DNA from: Actinomycetospora sp. NBRC 106378
GTDB taxonomy: Bacteria; Actinomycetota; Actinomycetes; Mycobacteriales; Pseudonocardiaceae
DNA length: 64,000 nt
Direction: 5' to 3'
Assembly: GCF_030269685.1 (NCBI RefSeq)
Contig: NZ_BSTT01000001.1
Span: forward strand, 558,001 to 622,000
Both the position numbers and the translations under genes were made by a program. Positions 34,654 to 42,992 of this stretch are shown one piece after another. Below the pieces are notes generated by a model. The model had not been told where the DNA came from. It was given only the letters and a program-made list of their open reading frames with translations, and searched no databases. Each line of letters begins with the position of its first letter. The first letter of the stretch is position 1.

Positions 34654-35822
34654 CGGGCCGGGCCGGCGTCCCACCACGCCATCAGGCGGCGGTGGACGGG
34701 ACGCTCCACGGCCTTCGTCAGGAGCCAGCCGCAGAGGACGCCGGTGACGACCATGAGTCCGGTCTGCAGCGTCGGGCCGACCCCGAGCTGCTGCGCGCGG
34801 CGCATGACCACGTACCCGACCGTCTGGTGGGTGAGGAAGACCCCGTAGGAGATGCCCGCCAACCAGGTCACGGCGCGGTTGACGCGCCCGGGCAGCCGGT
34901 CGCCCCAGTCGGGGCCGACGGCGGCGACGGTCATCGCGACGACGCCGCACCCGATGAGGGCCACCGCGATCCAGTCGGTGGCCCAGCCCGTCGTCGGGTC
35001 GAGCACCGAGGTCTGCAGCGCGTGCTCCCCGATGGCGGCGATCTCGAGTGCCAGGAAGTGCGGCAGACGCAGGCGCCCCGTCGAGTACATCCACACCGCG
35101 ACGCCGGCGACGAACAGGTGCCAGCGGAAGATGCCGAGCCCGTCGACGACGTAGCCGTACATCGTCCCCGCGGGCAGGGTCGCCCGGTAGTACCACTGGG
35201 CGGCCGGGACGAGCACCGCCAGCCACATCACCACCCGGAGCCCGACGCCGCGACCGAGCGGGCTCCGCCACATCACCGCCGCGAGGCAGAACGCCATCAG
35301 CTGCAGCGGGATGGTCCAGTACGACCCGTCGACGAACCCCCAGCTCGGGTCCCAGTGCCAGAGCATCACCAGGTTGGCCAGGAGATCCCGCTTCCCGGGC
35401 AGGTACCAGCCGTCAGGGGCGAGGTAGCGCAGGAAGAGCCAGGCGTTGACGGTCGCCACGAAGAACGCGGGCAGCAGGCGCGCGATCTTGCCCCACCACC
35501 ACCGGGCGGTCCCGCCGCGCCGGACACCGCCGCGACGCACCGTCGCGGCGACGAAGTAGGCCGACAGGACGAGCAGCAGGCTCGCCCCGACCTGGTGGGG
35601 GAACGTGTAGTTCTTCGGCAGGATGTCGTGGTAGACGAGCGGGCCGATGAACGTCGAGTGGTAGAGGATCACCAGCAGGACGAACCCGCACCGCAGGACG
35701 TCCCAGCTGACCCGCCGCGACGATCCGCCCGGGGTCCGCGGCGGCTGGGAGCCGGCCGTCGGGCCGCGGACGTGCGACGACGGCGAGGCCGGTCGCTGCA
35801 CGATGTCGGTCACCGCGGGCAC
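34617..35822 (-). CDS. Acyltransferase-3 family membrane protein
   Basis: A 401-residue integral membrane protein with about ten hydrophobic segments. The family start is visible in SWDVLRCGFVLLVILYHSTF (39-58), with the His of ILYHS as the expected catalytic residue, and TWLAGISYGVFLTHQTV near the end. These enzymes transfer acetyl or other acyl groups to surface glycans, lipids or antibiotics; this target is unknown. It is convergent with the oxygenase operon and overlaps its last gene by 37 nt. Confidence 0.87.
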   Translation of the reverse strand: MPAVTDIVQRPASPSSHVRGPTAGSQPPRTPGGSSRRVSWDVLRCGFVLLVILYHSTFIGPLVYHDILPKNYTFPHQVGASLLLVLSAYFVAATVRRGGVRRGGTARWWWGKIARLLPAFFVATVNAWLFLRYLAPDGWYLPGKRDLLANLVMLWHWDPSWGFVDGSYWTIPLQLMAFCLAAVMWRSPLGRGVGLRVVMWLAVLVPAAQWYYRATLPAGTMYGYVVDGLGIFRWHLFVAGVAVWMYSTGRLRLPHFLALEIAAIGEHALQTSVLDPTTGWATDWIAVALIGCGVVAMTVAAVGPDWGDRLPGRVNRAVTWLAGISYGVFLTHQTVGYVVMRRAQQLGVGPTLQTGLMVVTGVLCGWLLTKAVERPVHRRLMAWWDAGPARYGRVGVSDTRS

Positions 35823-35848
35823 GGTAACAACGCACGGCGACCGTCAAC

Positions 35849-36148
35849 TCACGAGGCGTGGCGCTCCGCGCTCGGCGGATCGTCCTGCGCCGCGACCGGT
35901 CGGGGAGTCCCGTGGGTGCTCACGGTGTTTTCACGGGCGCCGTCACGAGAGCTGTCACGGGAGCCCTCGTCGGAGGTCCGCGTCGGCTCGGACGGCCGTC
36001 CGTCCTCGGACAGCGCGCGGCTCTCCGCCTTGAGGATGCGCATCGACTGACCGAGGCCGCGCGCCATGTCCGGCAGCTTGCGCGAGCCAAAGAGCAGCAG
36101 CACCACGACGATCACGATCGCCCAGTGCACCGGGCTGAGTGACCCCAT
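35849..36148 (-). CDS. tatA: Sec-independent translocase protein TatA
   Basis: A 99-residue protein with one N-terminal membrane segment (WAIVIVVVLLLFG, about 9-21), the FGSRKLPDMARGLGQSMRI amphipathic helix and an acidic/polar tail. It forms the pore-type partner of TatC in twin-arginine export. ATG 36148 is chosen over an upstream in-frame ATG because TatA begins directly with the membrane segment. tatC is not in this window. Confidence 0.92.
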   Translation of the reverse strand: MGSLSPVHWAIVIVVVLLLFGSRKLPDMARGLGQSMRILKAESRALSEDGRPSEPTRTSDEGSRDSSRDGARENTVSTHGTPRPVAAQDDPPSAERHAS

Positions 36149-36326
36149 CGTTCCCACCTCGCATCGATCTCGGCCGCAGGCGTGCGACCGTTCGGGCGCG
36201 AGGGTAGACCCGAGATGGTGAGCATGAGGCAAAGACCGTGGGAAACCCCCGGACGGGAGGTTTGATGACTGTGGCCCCGGGGCGACGTAGGGACTGCATC
36301 GTCACCTCGTCAAGAGAGGCACCGTC

Positions 36327-36605
36327 ATGGTCGTCTTCACCATCATCGGCTGGATCATCTTCGGCCTCATCGTCGGGTTCATCGCCCGCGCCCTGGTCCC
36401 CGGCAAGGACAACATCGGCGTCCTGCGGACGATCCTGCTGGGCATCGCCGGGTCCGTGGTCGGCGGTCTGATCGGCTCGCTGCTCTTCGCGCCGCACCGA
36501 CTCTCGCTCTCGAACCCGGTCGGCTGGATCGGGTCGATCGTCGTCGCGATCATCCTGCTCGTCATCTACAACCGCGTCACCGGACGCAAGGCCGCCCGTC
36601 GCTGA
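36327..36605 (+). CDS. GlsB/YeaQ/YmgE family stress membrane protein
   Basis: A 92-residue protein with three hydrophobic segments (3-22, 36-55, 68-85) and a Gly-rich turn, the layout of transglycosylase-associated (YmgE-type) small membrane proteins. These are stress-induced; a biochemical function is not established. A short perfect hairpin follows the stop. Confidence 0.87.
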   Translation: MVVFTIIGWIIFGLIVGFIARALVPGKDNIGVLRTILLGIAGSVVGGLIGSLLFAPHRLSLSNPVGWIGSIVVAIILLVIYNRVTGRKAARR

Positions 36606-36606
36606 C

Positions 36607-36622
36607 CCCTCCGAACGGAGGG
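36607..36622 (+). terminator. Short terminator hairpin after the YmgE-like gene
   Basis: CCCTCCG-AA-CGGAGGG followed by TT, starting 2 nt after the stop of the 92-residue gene. Seven perfect G/C-rich pairs. Confidence 0.6.
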
Positions 36623-36703
36623 TTCATCGCGAGCCCCGGAATCGGAGCATGGGGCCGTTCGGTTGTGGACGATCGAACGACTCCCGACCCACAGGAGGCA
36701 AGG

Positions 36704-37141
36704 ATGCCGAGCCGCGACGCCACCACCCACTGGGAAGGCGGCCTGCAGGACGGCAAGGGCAGCGTGACGCTGGACTCGTCGAACGCCGGACAGTTCAACG
36801 TCTCCTTCCCGACCCGCGCCGAGAGCCCGAACGGGCAGACCAGCCCGGAGGAGCTCATCGCCGCGGCGCACTCGTCGTGCCTCGCGATGAACCTCTCGGG
36901 GGTGCTCGGCAGCGAGAACCTGACCGCGAAGTCGATCGACGTCAGCGCCGAGGTGACGCTGTCGCCGGCCAAGGGCGGCGGGTTCGAGATCAGCGGGATC
37001 GCCATCACGCTCCGCGCCGTGGTCGACGGGGTGGACGAGGCGAAGTTCAAGGAACTCGCCAAGACCGCCGAGGAGACCTGCCCGGTCTCCAAGGCGCTCG
37101 CCGGCACCACGATCACGCTGGACGCCGCGCTCGAGAGCTGA
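36704..37141 (+). CDS. OsmC/Ohr family peroxiredoxin-like protein
   Basis: A 145-residue protein with the two family cysteines C59 (AAHSSCLAMNL) and C126 (EETCPVSKAL), separated by the expected distance. OsmC/Ohr proteins reduce organic hydroperoxides. GGAGG stands 6 nt before ATG 36704, so the longer frame from 36665 is less likely. It ends beside a 50-nt palindrome. Confidence 0.93.
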   Translation: MPSRDATTHWEGGLQDGKGSVTLDSSNAGQFNVSFPTRAESPNGQTSPEELIAAAHSSCLAMNLSGVLGSENLTAKSIDVSAEVTLSPAKGGGFEISGIAITLRAVVDGVDEAKFKELAKTAEETCPVSKALAGTTITLDAALES

Positions 37142-37147
37142 GCCGCC

Positions 37148-37197
37148 CACGAACGGGCCGTTCGTCACCGTCGACGGTGACGGACGGCCCGTTCGTG
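37148..37197. terminator. 50-nt near-perfect palindrome, bidirectional terminator
   Basis: Two 25-nt arms meet without a loop at 37172/37173 (CACCGTC.GACGGTG centre), with a single T/C difference that still allows G-U pairing. It lies between the stops of convergent osmC-like and MerR-PP2C genes, 6 nt from one and 2 nt from the other. Confidence 0.75.
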
Positions 37198-37199
37198 TG

Positions 37200-38204
37200 T
37201 CAGGGGGCGACCAGGTCCACCACGACGCACGCCGCGTTGTCCGGCGCCCCTGCCGCCCGCACCTGCGCCAGGAGGGTCCCGACGACGGGTCCCGGCTCGG
37301 CCCGGGCGGTCAGCGTGCGCGCGATGGCCGCGTCGTCGAGCTGCGTCCAGACGCCATCGGTACAGAGCAGGTAGCGGTCACCGACCTGCGCCGTGCGCCG
37401 GTGCAGGTCGGGCTCGTCGGTGCCCAGCACGCGGGCCAGCCGCGGCCGGTCGGGATGGTCGAGCGCCTCCTCCGGCGTCAGGCGGCCCTCGTCGACGAGG
37501 GACTGCACCCGGGTGTGGTCGACCGTGAGCCGCGCGAGTACCCCGTCGCGCAGCAGGTAGGCCCGGGAGTCGCCGACGTGCGCGACGAGCACCCGGTGGC
37601 CGTCGCACCACAGCGCCGTGGCGGTGGTGCCCCCGTCGTCCGGCGGCCCGGTCCGCGCGGCCGCCTCCCCGAGCGCATCGAGGAGTCGCGCCCCGTCGGA
37701 GCCGGTCACCGCCTCGACCACGCCCCGGCTCGCGGTCGCCCCGGCGGCGTGGAAGCCGTCGGCCACCACCGCCCGGTCGTCCACCCAGGCCGCCGCGTCC
37801 TGCTGCTCGTCGCGGGCACCCCGCTCCAGCCCGGTCGCGCCCACGCACCGCACCACGTCCGTCGTCACGATCGTCTCCCTCCGCCACCGTGCGAGGAGGT
37901 CGGCGACGTGGGTGCGCCGGACGGTCGTGTCGTGCTCGACCTGCCGCCACCAGGCCGCGAGGTCCGCGGCCGCCTCGTCGTCGGGCAGGTCCAGCAGCGC
38001 GCCGATCCGCGTCAACGGCACCCCGACCTGCCGGAGCTCCGCGACCCGTCGCGCCCGGCCGGACTGGCCGTCGTCGTAGAAGCGGTAGCCCGTCGTCGGG
38101 TCGACGGCGGCCGGGGCGACGAGCCCGAGCTCGTCGTAGAGACGCAGGGCCTTCGGTGTCAGACCGGTCGCGGCCGCGAACGCCCCGATCGTCATGCGCG
38201 TCAC
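37200..38204 (-). CDS. MerR-type regulator fused to a PP2C-type phosphatase
   Basis: A 334-residue two-domain protein. Residues 4-72 are a MerR winged helix (TIGAFAAATGLTPKALRLYDELGLV); residues about 120-334 are a PP2C fold: QQD (D136), VADG (D149), VAHVGDSRAY (208-217), CTDGVW (D283), APDNAA (D322-N323). All metal-binding Asp positions expected of an active Mg/Mn phosphatase are present. GTG 38204 has GGAGGG upstream. A MerR-type promoter dyad lies ahead and an exporter-like gene is divergent. A fusion of DNA-binding and Ser/Thr phosphatase domains is unusual. Confidence 0.88.
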   Translation of the reverse strand: MTRMTIGAFAAATGLTPKALRLYDELGLVAPAAVDPTTGYRFYDDGQSGRARRVAELRQVGVPLTRIGALLDLPDDEAAADLAAWWRQVEHDTTVRRTHVADLLARWRRETIVTTDVVRCVGATGLERGARDEQQDAAAWVDDRAVVADGFHAAGATASRGVVEAVTGSDGARLLDALGEAAARTGPPDDGGTTATALWCDGHRVLVAHVGDSRAYLLRDGVLARLTVDHTRVQSLVDEGRLTPEEALDHPDRPRLARVLGTDEPDLHRRTAQVGDRYLLCTDGVWTQLDDAAIARTLTARAEPGPVVGTLLAQVRAAGAPDNAACVVVDLVAP

Positions 38205-38256
38205 GTCGCCACCCTCCCCCGGTCCGGGCCGTTCCCGGACCGGTGACCACGCTCGG

Positions 38257-38279
38257 CCCTGTCCCGGGGGCAGGGTCAA
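38257..38279 (-). promoter_or_regulatory. Candidate MerR-type promoter with operator dyad
   Basis: Read on the minus strand, TTGACC (-35, 38279-38274) is followed by CCCTGCCCCCGGGACAGGG, a near-palindrome filling the spacer. An operator lying in the spacer downstream of the -35 is the hallmark of MerR-family promoters. It lies 53 nt upstream of the regulator start, so autoregulation is likely. Confidence 0.5.
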
Positions 38280-38337
38280 GTCCGCCGCCCACTCCACGCC
38301 CAGCCGCCGCACAGGCGGCCGTCCGACCCTCGTGAGC

Positions 38338-39162
38338 ATGGGGATCACGTGGGTGCTGCTGGCGGCGGTGCTGTTCGGCCTCGGGTCGGTGGCCCAGGCG
38401 GCGGCACTGGGCGCGACCGGCGCCCCGTGGACGGCGATGCTGCGCCACCCCGCGTTCGTGGCGGGCACCGTGGCCGAGGGGCTCGGCGCGCTCGCGCACG
38501 TGATGGCGCTGCAGACGGTGTCGATGGCGGTGGCCCAGTGCGCGGTCAGCGGCAGCCTCGCCGTGACCGCGGTGGCCGCACGGTGGTGGTTCGGGACGCG
38601 GTTGGGGTGGCGCGGGGTCGCGGCCGTCGGCGCCCTGTCGGCGTCCCTGGTGGTGCTCGCGTCGGTCGCCGGTCAGTCGGGCACCACCACGGACACCGCG
38701 GCCCTGGACGTCGGCCTCGTCGTGACGGCGGCGGTGGTGGGGTTGGCCGGGCTCGCAGGGGCCGTCGCCCGGCGACCCACCCTCGTCGCGGTGTGCTCCG
38801 GGCTCGGCTTCGCCGCCTGCTCGACCGCGGTCAAGCTCGTCGACCTCACGCACCCGCTGTCCGCCCTGACCTCGGCCCCCGCGCTCGCCGCGGCGGTGAC
38901 CGGGGCGCTGGGCTGCCTGTGGTGGACCGTCGCGCTGCGGCTCGGCACGGTCACCACGGTGACGGCCGTCGTCGTGGTGTCCGAGGTCGTCCCGCCGTCG
39001 CTGCTCGGGCCGCTGCTGGGCGACGAGGTGTCCTCCGCCTTCTACCTGGTCGCCCCGCTCGTGCTCGCCGTCGCGGCGCTCGCCTGCGTGGTGCTGGCCC
39101 GCGGTGGCGCCGAGGCGCCCGCACCCGTCGTCGGGACGCTGCCCGAGCCGGTGCCGGCGTAG
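38338..39162 (+). CDS. DMT-superfamily-like membrane transporter
   Basis: A 274-residue protein with about nine hydrophobic segments, beginning at once with a membrane segment (ITWVLLAAVLFGLGSVAQAAAL) and ending in a Pro-rich tail. The layout resembles drug/metabolite (EamA) or NIPA-like transporters. Substrate is unknown. It is divergent from the MerR-PP2C gene, which makes it a likely target. GTG 38332 is an alternative start. Confidence 0.78.
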   Translation: MGITWVLLAAVLFGLGSVAQAAALGATGAPWTAMLRHPAFVAGTVAEGLGALAHVMALQTVSMAVAQCAVSGSLAVTAVAARWWFGTRLGWRGVAAVGALSASLVVLASVAGQSGTTTDTAALDVGLVVTAAVVGLAGLAGAVARRPTLVAVCSGLGFAACSTAVKLVDLTHPLSALTSAPALAAAVTGALGCLWWTVALRLGTVTTVTAVVVVSEVVPPSLLGPLLGDEVSSAFYLVAPLVLAVAALACVVLARGGAEAPAPVVGTLPEPVPA

Positions 39163-39179
39163 CCCCGCCGCCGCCCCCA

Positions 39180-39233
39180 TGGCAGGAAAGCCCTATCGGC
39201 GTGCTCGATTGAACTGCTGTCATCCAGTGGCAG
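39180..39233. repeat. Palindromic element, copy 3 (degenerate)
   Basis: TGGCAGGAAAGC (39180-39191), then 22 unrelated bases, then CTGCTGTCATCCAGTGGCAG (39214-39233), which are the outer left arm, inner left arm, loop and start of the right arm of the 55-bp element. It lies between convergent genes. Confidence 0.65.
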
Positions 39234-39318
39234 GTGAGCCACATCGTGCGGGCCAGCCGAGCTGACAGATGTCGCGGATCCGGACGCCCAGGCCCCGGAT
39301 CCGCTACCTCGTCAGCCG

Positions 39319-40062
39319 TCAGCCCCAGCCCGCAGGTCGGTGCACCCGGGCGGGCAGCGCCGTCGCGGCGTCACCGTGCGCGGACGTGACCTGGGGGTTC
39401 GTCAGGAAGAGCACGCCGGACAGCGAGGCGCCGCGCAGGTCGGCCCCGCGCAGGTCCGCCCCGAGGAGGTCGGACCGCCCCAGGTCGACGCCCCGCAGAT
39501 CGGCGCCCATGAGCAGGGCCCCGCGCAGGGACGTGTCGGCCAGGCGACGCCGCCGCAGGTCCTTCCCGACGAGGTCCGCCCGGGCCGTCGACCGCCCGCC
39601 CGGCCCGCGCACCGCCTCGCTCAGCCGGCCGAGCAGCTCCCCCGCCTCGGCGCGCACCGCTGCGACGTCCGCCTCCGGACCGAGCGCGGCCACCCGCCCG
39701 GCGAGGGCCGCCCGCTCGTCGGCAAGGACGTCGATCGGCTCGGCGAGGTACCAGAGCACCTCGTGCAGCGCCCGCATCACGTCGAAGGCGCCGAACGCCT
39801 CGTCCGGGGCGACCCGCCAGTCCGCCCACGCCGTCACCCGCTGTCCGGCGCCGAAGCAGTCGAACGTGACGCACCCGGGGAAGCCGCGCTCGGGCAGCTC
39901 GGTGTGGATGGTGCAGGGCGCCGCCTCCCCCGGGGCCGTGACCGCCAGGTGCGGGCAGGGCGTCCGCGCCGACTTCGACAGCCCGAAGTCCGCCGAGCGC
40001 GCGAACGCCGGTGCGACGCAGCAGAGACCGCTGCACCGGGAGCAGTCGGCTTCCAGGTCCAC
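39319..40062 (-). CDS. Cys-rich N-terminus plus pentapeptide repeat protein
   Basis: A 247-residue protein. Residues 7-15 (CSRCSGLCC) with later Cys residues in TPCPHL, APCTIH and CVTFDCFG suggest a metal-binding module. A helical middle follows, then pentapeptide A(D/N)LXX repeats (ADLRGVDLGRSDLLGADLRG, about 190-215) near the C-terminus. Function unknown. AAGGAG lies 9 nt before GTG 40062; the longer frame runs into palindromic copy 4 just upstream. Confidence 0.82.
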   Translation of the reverse strand: MDLEADCSRCSGLCCVAPAFARSADFGLSKSARTPCPHLAVTAPGEAAPCTIHTELPERGFPGCVTFDCFGAGQRVTAWADWRVAPDEAFGAFDVMRALHEVLWYLAEPIDVLADERAALAGRVAALGPEADVAAVRAEAGELLGRLSEAVRGPGGRSTARADLVGKDLRRRRLADTSLRGALLMGADLRGVDLGRSDLLGADLRGADLRGASLSGVLFLTNPQVTSAHGDAATALPARVHRPAGWG

Positions 40063-40083
40063 GGGGTCCGGCTCCTTCGACGA

Positions 40084-40129
40084 TGCGGCTTTCCTGCCGC
40101 TGGTTGACAGCAACGACGCTTTTCTGTCA
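40084..40129. repeat. Palindromic element, copy 4 (mosaic)
   Basis: A truncated right arm (GCGGCTTTCCTGCC, 40085-40098) is followed by a full right arm (TGACAGCAACGACGCTTTTC, ending TGTCA at 40129), both in the same orientation. The left arm is missing. It lies between the RNA-ligase-like gene and the pentapeptide gene, about 8 nt upstream of the latter's ribosome site. Confidence 0.7.
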
Positions 40130-40139
40130 AGCGAGGGGG

Positions 40140-40679
40140 TCAGCGCGACCCCGTCAGCGGCAGCTCCGCCACGACGCGCCACGAGTCGGGCTCCCGGGAG
40201 CCCACGAGCAGGTGCAGGGCCTCGATCCGCGCGGTGAACGGCAGCTGCGGCACGACCCGTGCCTCGGCCGCCCGCATCGCCTCCACCGGTGCGACCGAGC
40301 CGTACCCGACGGTCAGGTGCGGGTGCGGCTCGTGCTCGCCGCGGTAGGGCGGGCAGGCCGGGAACGCCTCCCACACGCAGGCGGTCAGGTCCGCGAACGG
40401 CGCCGACGGGCGCGGGGCGAGCCAGAGGTAGTCCTCGCCGAACCAGCCCGTCGTCGGGAAGGAGCAGTCGATCGCCCCGGCGCCCGCCACCGCGTGCCGC
40501 AGGCGCGTGACGACGGCGTCGTCGATCTCGGCCGGCGGCAGGAACGGGTAGAGCACCGTCACGTGCGCGGGCACGCCGGCCGCCGTCGTCGGGTCCAGCT
40601 CCCGGCGCTCCTTCCCGACGACGGGTTCGGCCTCCGGCACCAGTGCGAGGACGGCGGACTCGGTCGGTGTGCTGCTCAC
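40140..40679 (-). CDS. 2'-5' RNA ligase / phosphodiesterase superfamily protein
   Basis: A 179-residue protein with the two HxTx motifs of the 2H phosphoesterase superfamily, HVTVLYPF (His39) and HLTVGYG. Probably a cyclic-phosphate or 2'-5'-phosphodiesterase rather than a ligase in vivo. GTG 40679 has an AGGA site; the ATG at 40712 is less well placed. Confidence 0.85.
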   Translation of the reverse strand: MSSTPTESAVLALVPEAEPVVGKERRELDPTTAAGVPAHVTVLYPFLPPAEIDDAVVTRLRHAVAGAGAIDCSFPTTGWFGEDYLWLAPRPSAPFADLTACVWEAFPACPPYRGEHEPHPHLTVGYGSVAPVEAMRAAEARVVPQLPFTARIEALHLLVGSREPDSWRVVAELPLTGSR

Positions 40680-40744
40680 CGGCCCATCCTGCCGTGGCAG
40701 GTGCGCCGGCACGGATCCCGTCGTGTCCCGACCTGCCCGGGACG

Positions 40745-41122
40745 TCAGGCCAGGGGGCGCCGCTCGCGCTCGGCCGCGATCACGAGACCCTCACTGAACA
40801 CCAGGAACACCACCGCGAGCCATACCGGTCCGGCCCACGCCAGCAGCAGCGCACCGACCGCGAACAGGGCCAGCTTCAGCAGCAGACCCGGCCGTGGTGG
40901 CAGCCGGCGAGCGGCCCGCGGGGCGAGCCACCGACCCCAGATCACGACGAAGACCCCGACGAGGACCACCACGAGGACGATCCGCCCGACGACCGAGCGG
41001 GGCAGCGCGACGCCCGCGTACACGAGCACGGCGATCATCGCGACCTCCGCCAGGAACACGCCCGCCTCGATCAGCCCCGGACCACTCGTCCGCTCCGCCA
41101 CGGGCCGGACCCTAGCGAGCAT
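40745..41122 (-). CDS. YrdB/DUF2568 family membrane protein
   Basis: A 125-residue protein with four hydrophobic segments (about 19-38, 45-63, 78-95, 97-112). The PPRPGLLLKLALFAVGALLL and F.EGLVIAAE pattern is typical of DUF2568. Function unknown. Confidence 0.75.
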   Translation of the reverse strand: MLARVRPVAERTSGPGLIEAGVFLAEVAMIAVLVYAGVALPRSVVGRIVLVVVLVGVFVVIWGRWLAPRAARRLPPRPGLLLKLALFAVGALLLAWAGPVWLAVVFLVFSEGLVIAAERERRPLA

Positions 41123-41148
41123 CGGTCGGGCGGACGAGGAGCCGAACG

Positions 41149-42015
41149 TCAGGCCGTCACTGCTCGCGCCACGTCCAGCACCCGCTGGGGCTCCTCGAGT
41201 GGCGAGATCAGGAGGTCGGTGGTGCCGGCGTCGGCGAAGCGCGCGAACTCGCGGGCCAGGTCCTCCTCGCTCCCGACGACGAGCGTGTCCGCCGGTCCCT
41301 GCAGGCCCGCGCGGTCGAGCACCGCGCGGTACGCGGGCATCGACTCCACCGCCACGAAGTCGCGGGCGATCCGCTCCCGCAGCCCGTCCGGGTCGGTGGT
41401 CACCGCCGCGAGGACCTGCACCACGACGCGCTGGTCGTCACGCAGCGCGGGACGCAGCACCTCGCCCACGAGGTCCGGGCGGACCCACACCGCGATCGTG
41501 CCGTCGGTGAGGTCGCGGGCGACCTCGAGCATCCGCGGTCCGAGCGCGGAGAGCAGGAGCGAGACCGGCGCGACCGGGACGTCCAGCGCCGTGTCGACGG
41601 TGAAGAAGCGGCCCTGGTGCCGGACGTGCTCGCCGCGCAGCAGCCCGCCCACGATCTCCAGGTACTCCCGGCTGTGGGCCGCGGGCGCGGCGTAGGGCAG
41701 CCCGAGCTGGTCGGTCACCGACCAGGCGTGGCTGGGGCCGAGCCCGAGCGTGAACGGCGCCCCGCTCGCCGCGGCGATGGTCAGCGCCTCGGTCGCGGCG
41801 ACGACGGGGTGCCGCGGGTAGGTGGGCACGATCGCGGTGCCGAGTTCGAGGCCCGGACCGACCCGGCCGGCGGCCGCGAGGAGCGCGAGCGGGTCCCAGG
41901 AGCCCGGCATCTGGTTGGTCCAGACGGAGTCGAGACCGCCGCGGATCGCTGCCGCGACCTCGACGGCGACCCGGTCCGGGGCGGTGGTGAGGGTGATGTT
42001 CCGGCCGATGCGCAT
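41149..42015 (-). CDS. LLM-class F420/flavin-dependent oxidoreductase
   Basis: A 288-residue luciferase-like monooxygenase-fold protein (GLDSVWTNQMPG, LELGTAIVPTYPRHPVVAA, FTLGLGPSHAW, GPRMLEVA, VVVGSEEDLAREFARFADAG-like end). The coenzyme (F420 versus FMN) cannot be decided from the sequence; F420 is common in this clade of actinobacteria. ATG 42015. It is divergent from a LysR regulator, its presumed controller. Confidence 0.88.
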   Translation of the reverse strand: MRIGRNITLTTAPDRVAVEVAAAIRGGLDSVWTNQMPGSWDPLALLAAAGRVGPGLELGTAIVPTYPRHPVVAATEALTIAAASGAPFTLGLGPSHAWSVTDQLGLPYAAPAAHSREYLEIVGGLLRGEHVRHQGRFFTVDTALDVPVAPVSLLLSALGPRMLEVARDLTDGTIAVWVRPDLVGEVLRPALRDDQRVVVQVLAAVTTDPDGLRERIARDFVAVESMPAYRAVLDRAGLQGPADTLVVGSEEDLAREFARFADAGTTDLLISPLEEPQRVLDVARAVTA

Positions 42016-42071
42016 GCCTGCCAGCTCACGCGCACCCGCCGTCGGGAACGAGATCGACCTACGCTCTACAG

Positions 42072-42090
42072 CGATCACGGGATCTGATCG
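42072..42090. promoter_or_regulatory. Candidate LysR operator
   Basis: CGATCA-CGGGATC-TGATCG is an inverted repeat with ATC-N9-GAT symmetry inside the 91-nt space between the divergent LLM oxidoreductase and LysR genes, the usual site of LysR binding (T-N11-A-type). Confidence 0.5.
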
Positions 42091-42106
42091 ACGGAGGTCT
42101 CCGGAC

Positions 42107-42970
42107 GTGGAGCTGCGGGCGTTGCGGTACTTCGTCACCGTCGCCGAGGAGTTGCACTTCGGCCGGGCGGCGGAGCGGCTGCACATCGTGCAGCCCGCGG
42201 TGAGCCAGCAGGTCGCCCGGTTGGAGCGCGAGCTCGGGGTGGCCCTGCTCGACCGCTCGTCGCGGCACGTGCGGCTCACCGTCCCCGGGGAACGGGTGCT
42301 CGCGGCGGCCCGCGGCGTGCTGGCGGCGGCGGACCAGGTGCGGGTGGCGGCGGTCGACCCGGGGATGACGCTGCGGATCGGGACCGCACCGGCGCTCACC
42401 GACCGGTTGGAGCGCGCCGTCGAGATCCTGCGGCGTGAGGACCCGGCGATCCAGACCGTGCTGGTCGACCTCCCCGCCGGCGACCGACTCGCGGCGGTGC
42501 GCGACGGACGGCTCGACGTGGCGCTGATGCGCGGGACGCAGTCGGTCGCGGGCCTCACCGTCGTGCCCGTCTGGCGCGAGCCGCTCCAGGCGGTCGTCGC
42601 CGTCGACCACCCCCTGGCCGGGCGGGAGTCGGTCGCCCTCGTCGAGGTCGCGGTGGGTCCACTGCTCGATCTCGACGGCGGGTCGGACCCGGCGCTGCGC
42701 GACGCGGCGGCCCGCGCCCTCGGCGACGCGGGGGTGTGCCAGCCGCAGCGCCGCGTGGTCGGCTCGGTGCAGGACCTCGTGGTGGGCGTCGGCGCCGATC
42801 CGCGCGCCTGGTCGTTGCTGCCGGCCGCGGTCCTCGCGGGCGCGGGGTCCCGTCGTGTCCGCGGGGTGGCGCTGGACCCGCCGGTGGAGCTGGTCGGCAG
42901 CATCGTCGCGCCGGTGACGACGCCGCCCGACTGCGTGCGGGCCCTCGCGGCCGCCTTCGGCGACGCCTGA
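42107..42970 (+). CDS. LysR family transcriptional regulator
   Basis: A 287-residue regulator. Winged-helix N-terminus (VELRALRYFVTVAEELHFGR, AAERLHIVQPAVSQQVARLE) and LysR substrate-binding domain (GDRLAAVRDGRLDVALMRG). GGAGG at 10 nt precedes GTG 42107. Divergent placement suggests control of the LLM oxidoreductase. Confidence 0.92.
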   Translation: MELRALRYFVTVAEELHFGRAAERLHIVQPAVSQQVARLERELGVALLDRSSRHVRLTVPGERVLAAARGVLAAADQVRVAAVDPGMTLRIGTAPALTDRLERAVEILRREDPAIQTVLVDLPAGDRLAAVRDGRLDVALMRGTQSVAGLTVVPVWREPLQAVVAVDHPLAGRESVALVEVAVGPLLDLDGGSDPALRDAAARALGDAGVCQPQRRVVGSVQDLVVGVGADPRAWSLLPAAVLAGAGSRRVRGVALDPPVELVGSIVAPVTTPPDCVRALAAAFGDA

Positions 42971-42992
42971 AGCAGTACCGGACATCCTGGAC

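Noticed and set aside
36202-36207. SigB-type promoter (GGGTAG) for the YmgE-like gene
   Set aside because: The -35 match is weak and the site is over 100 nt from the ATG.
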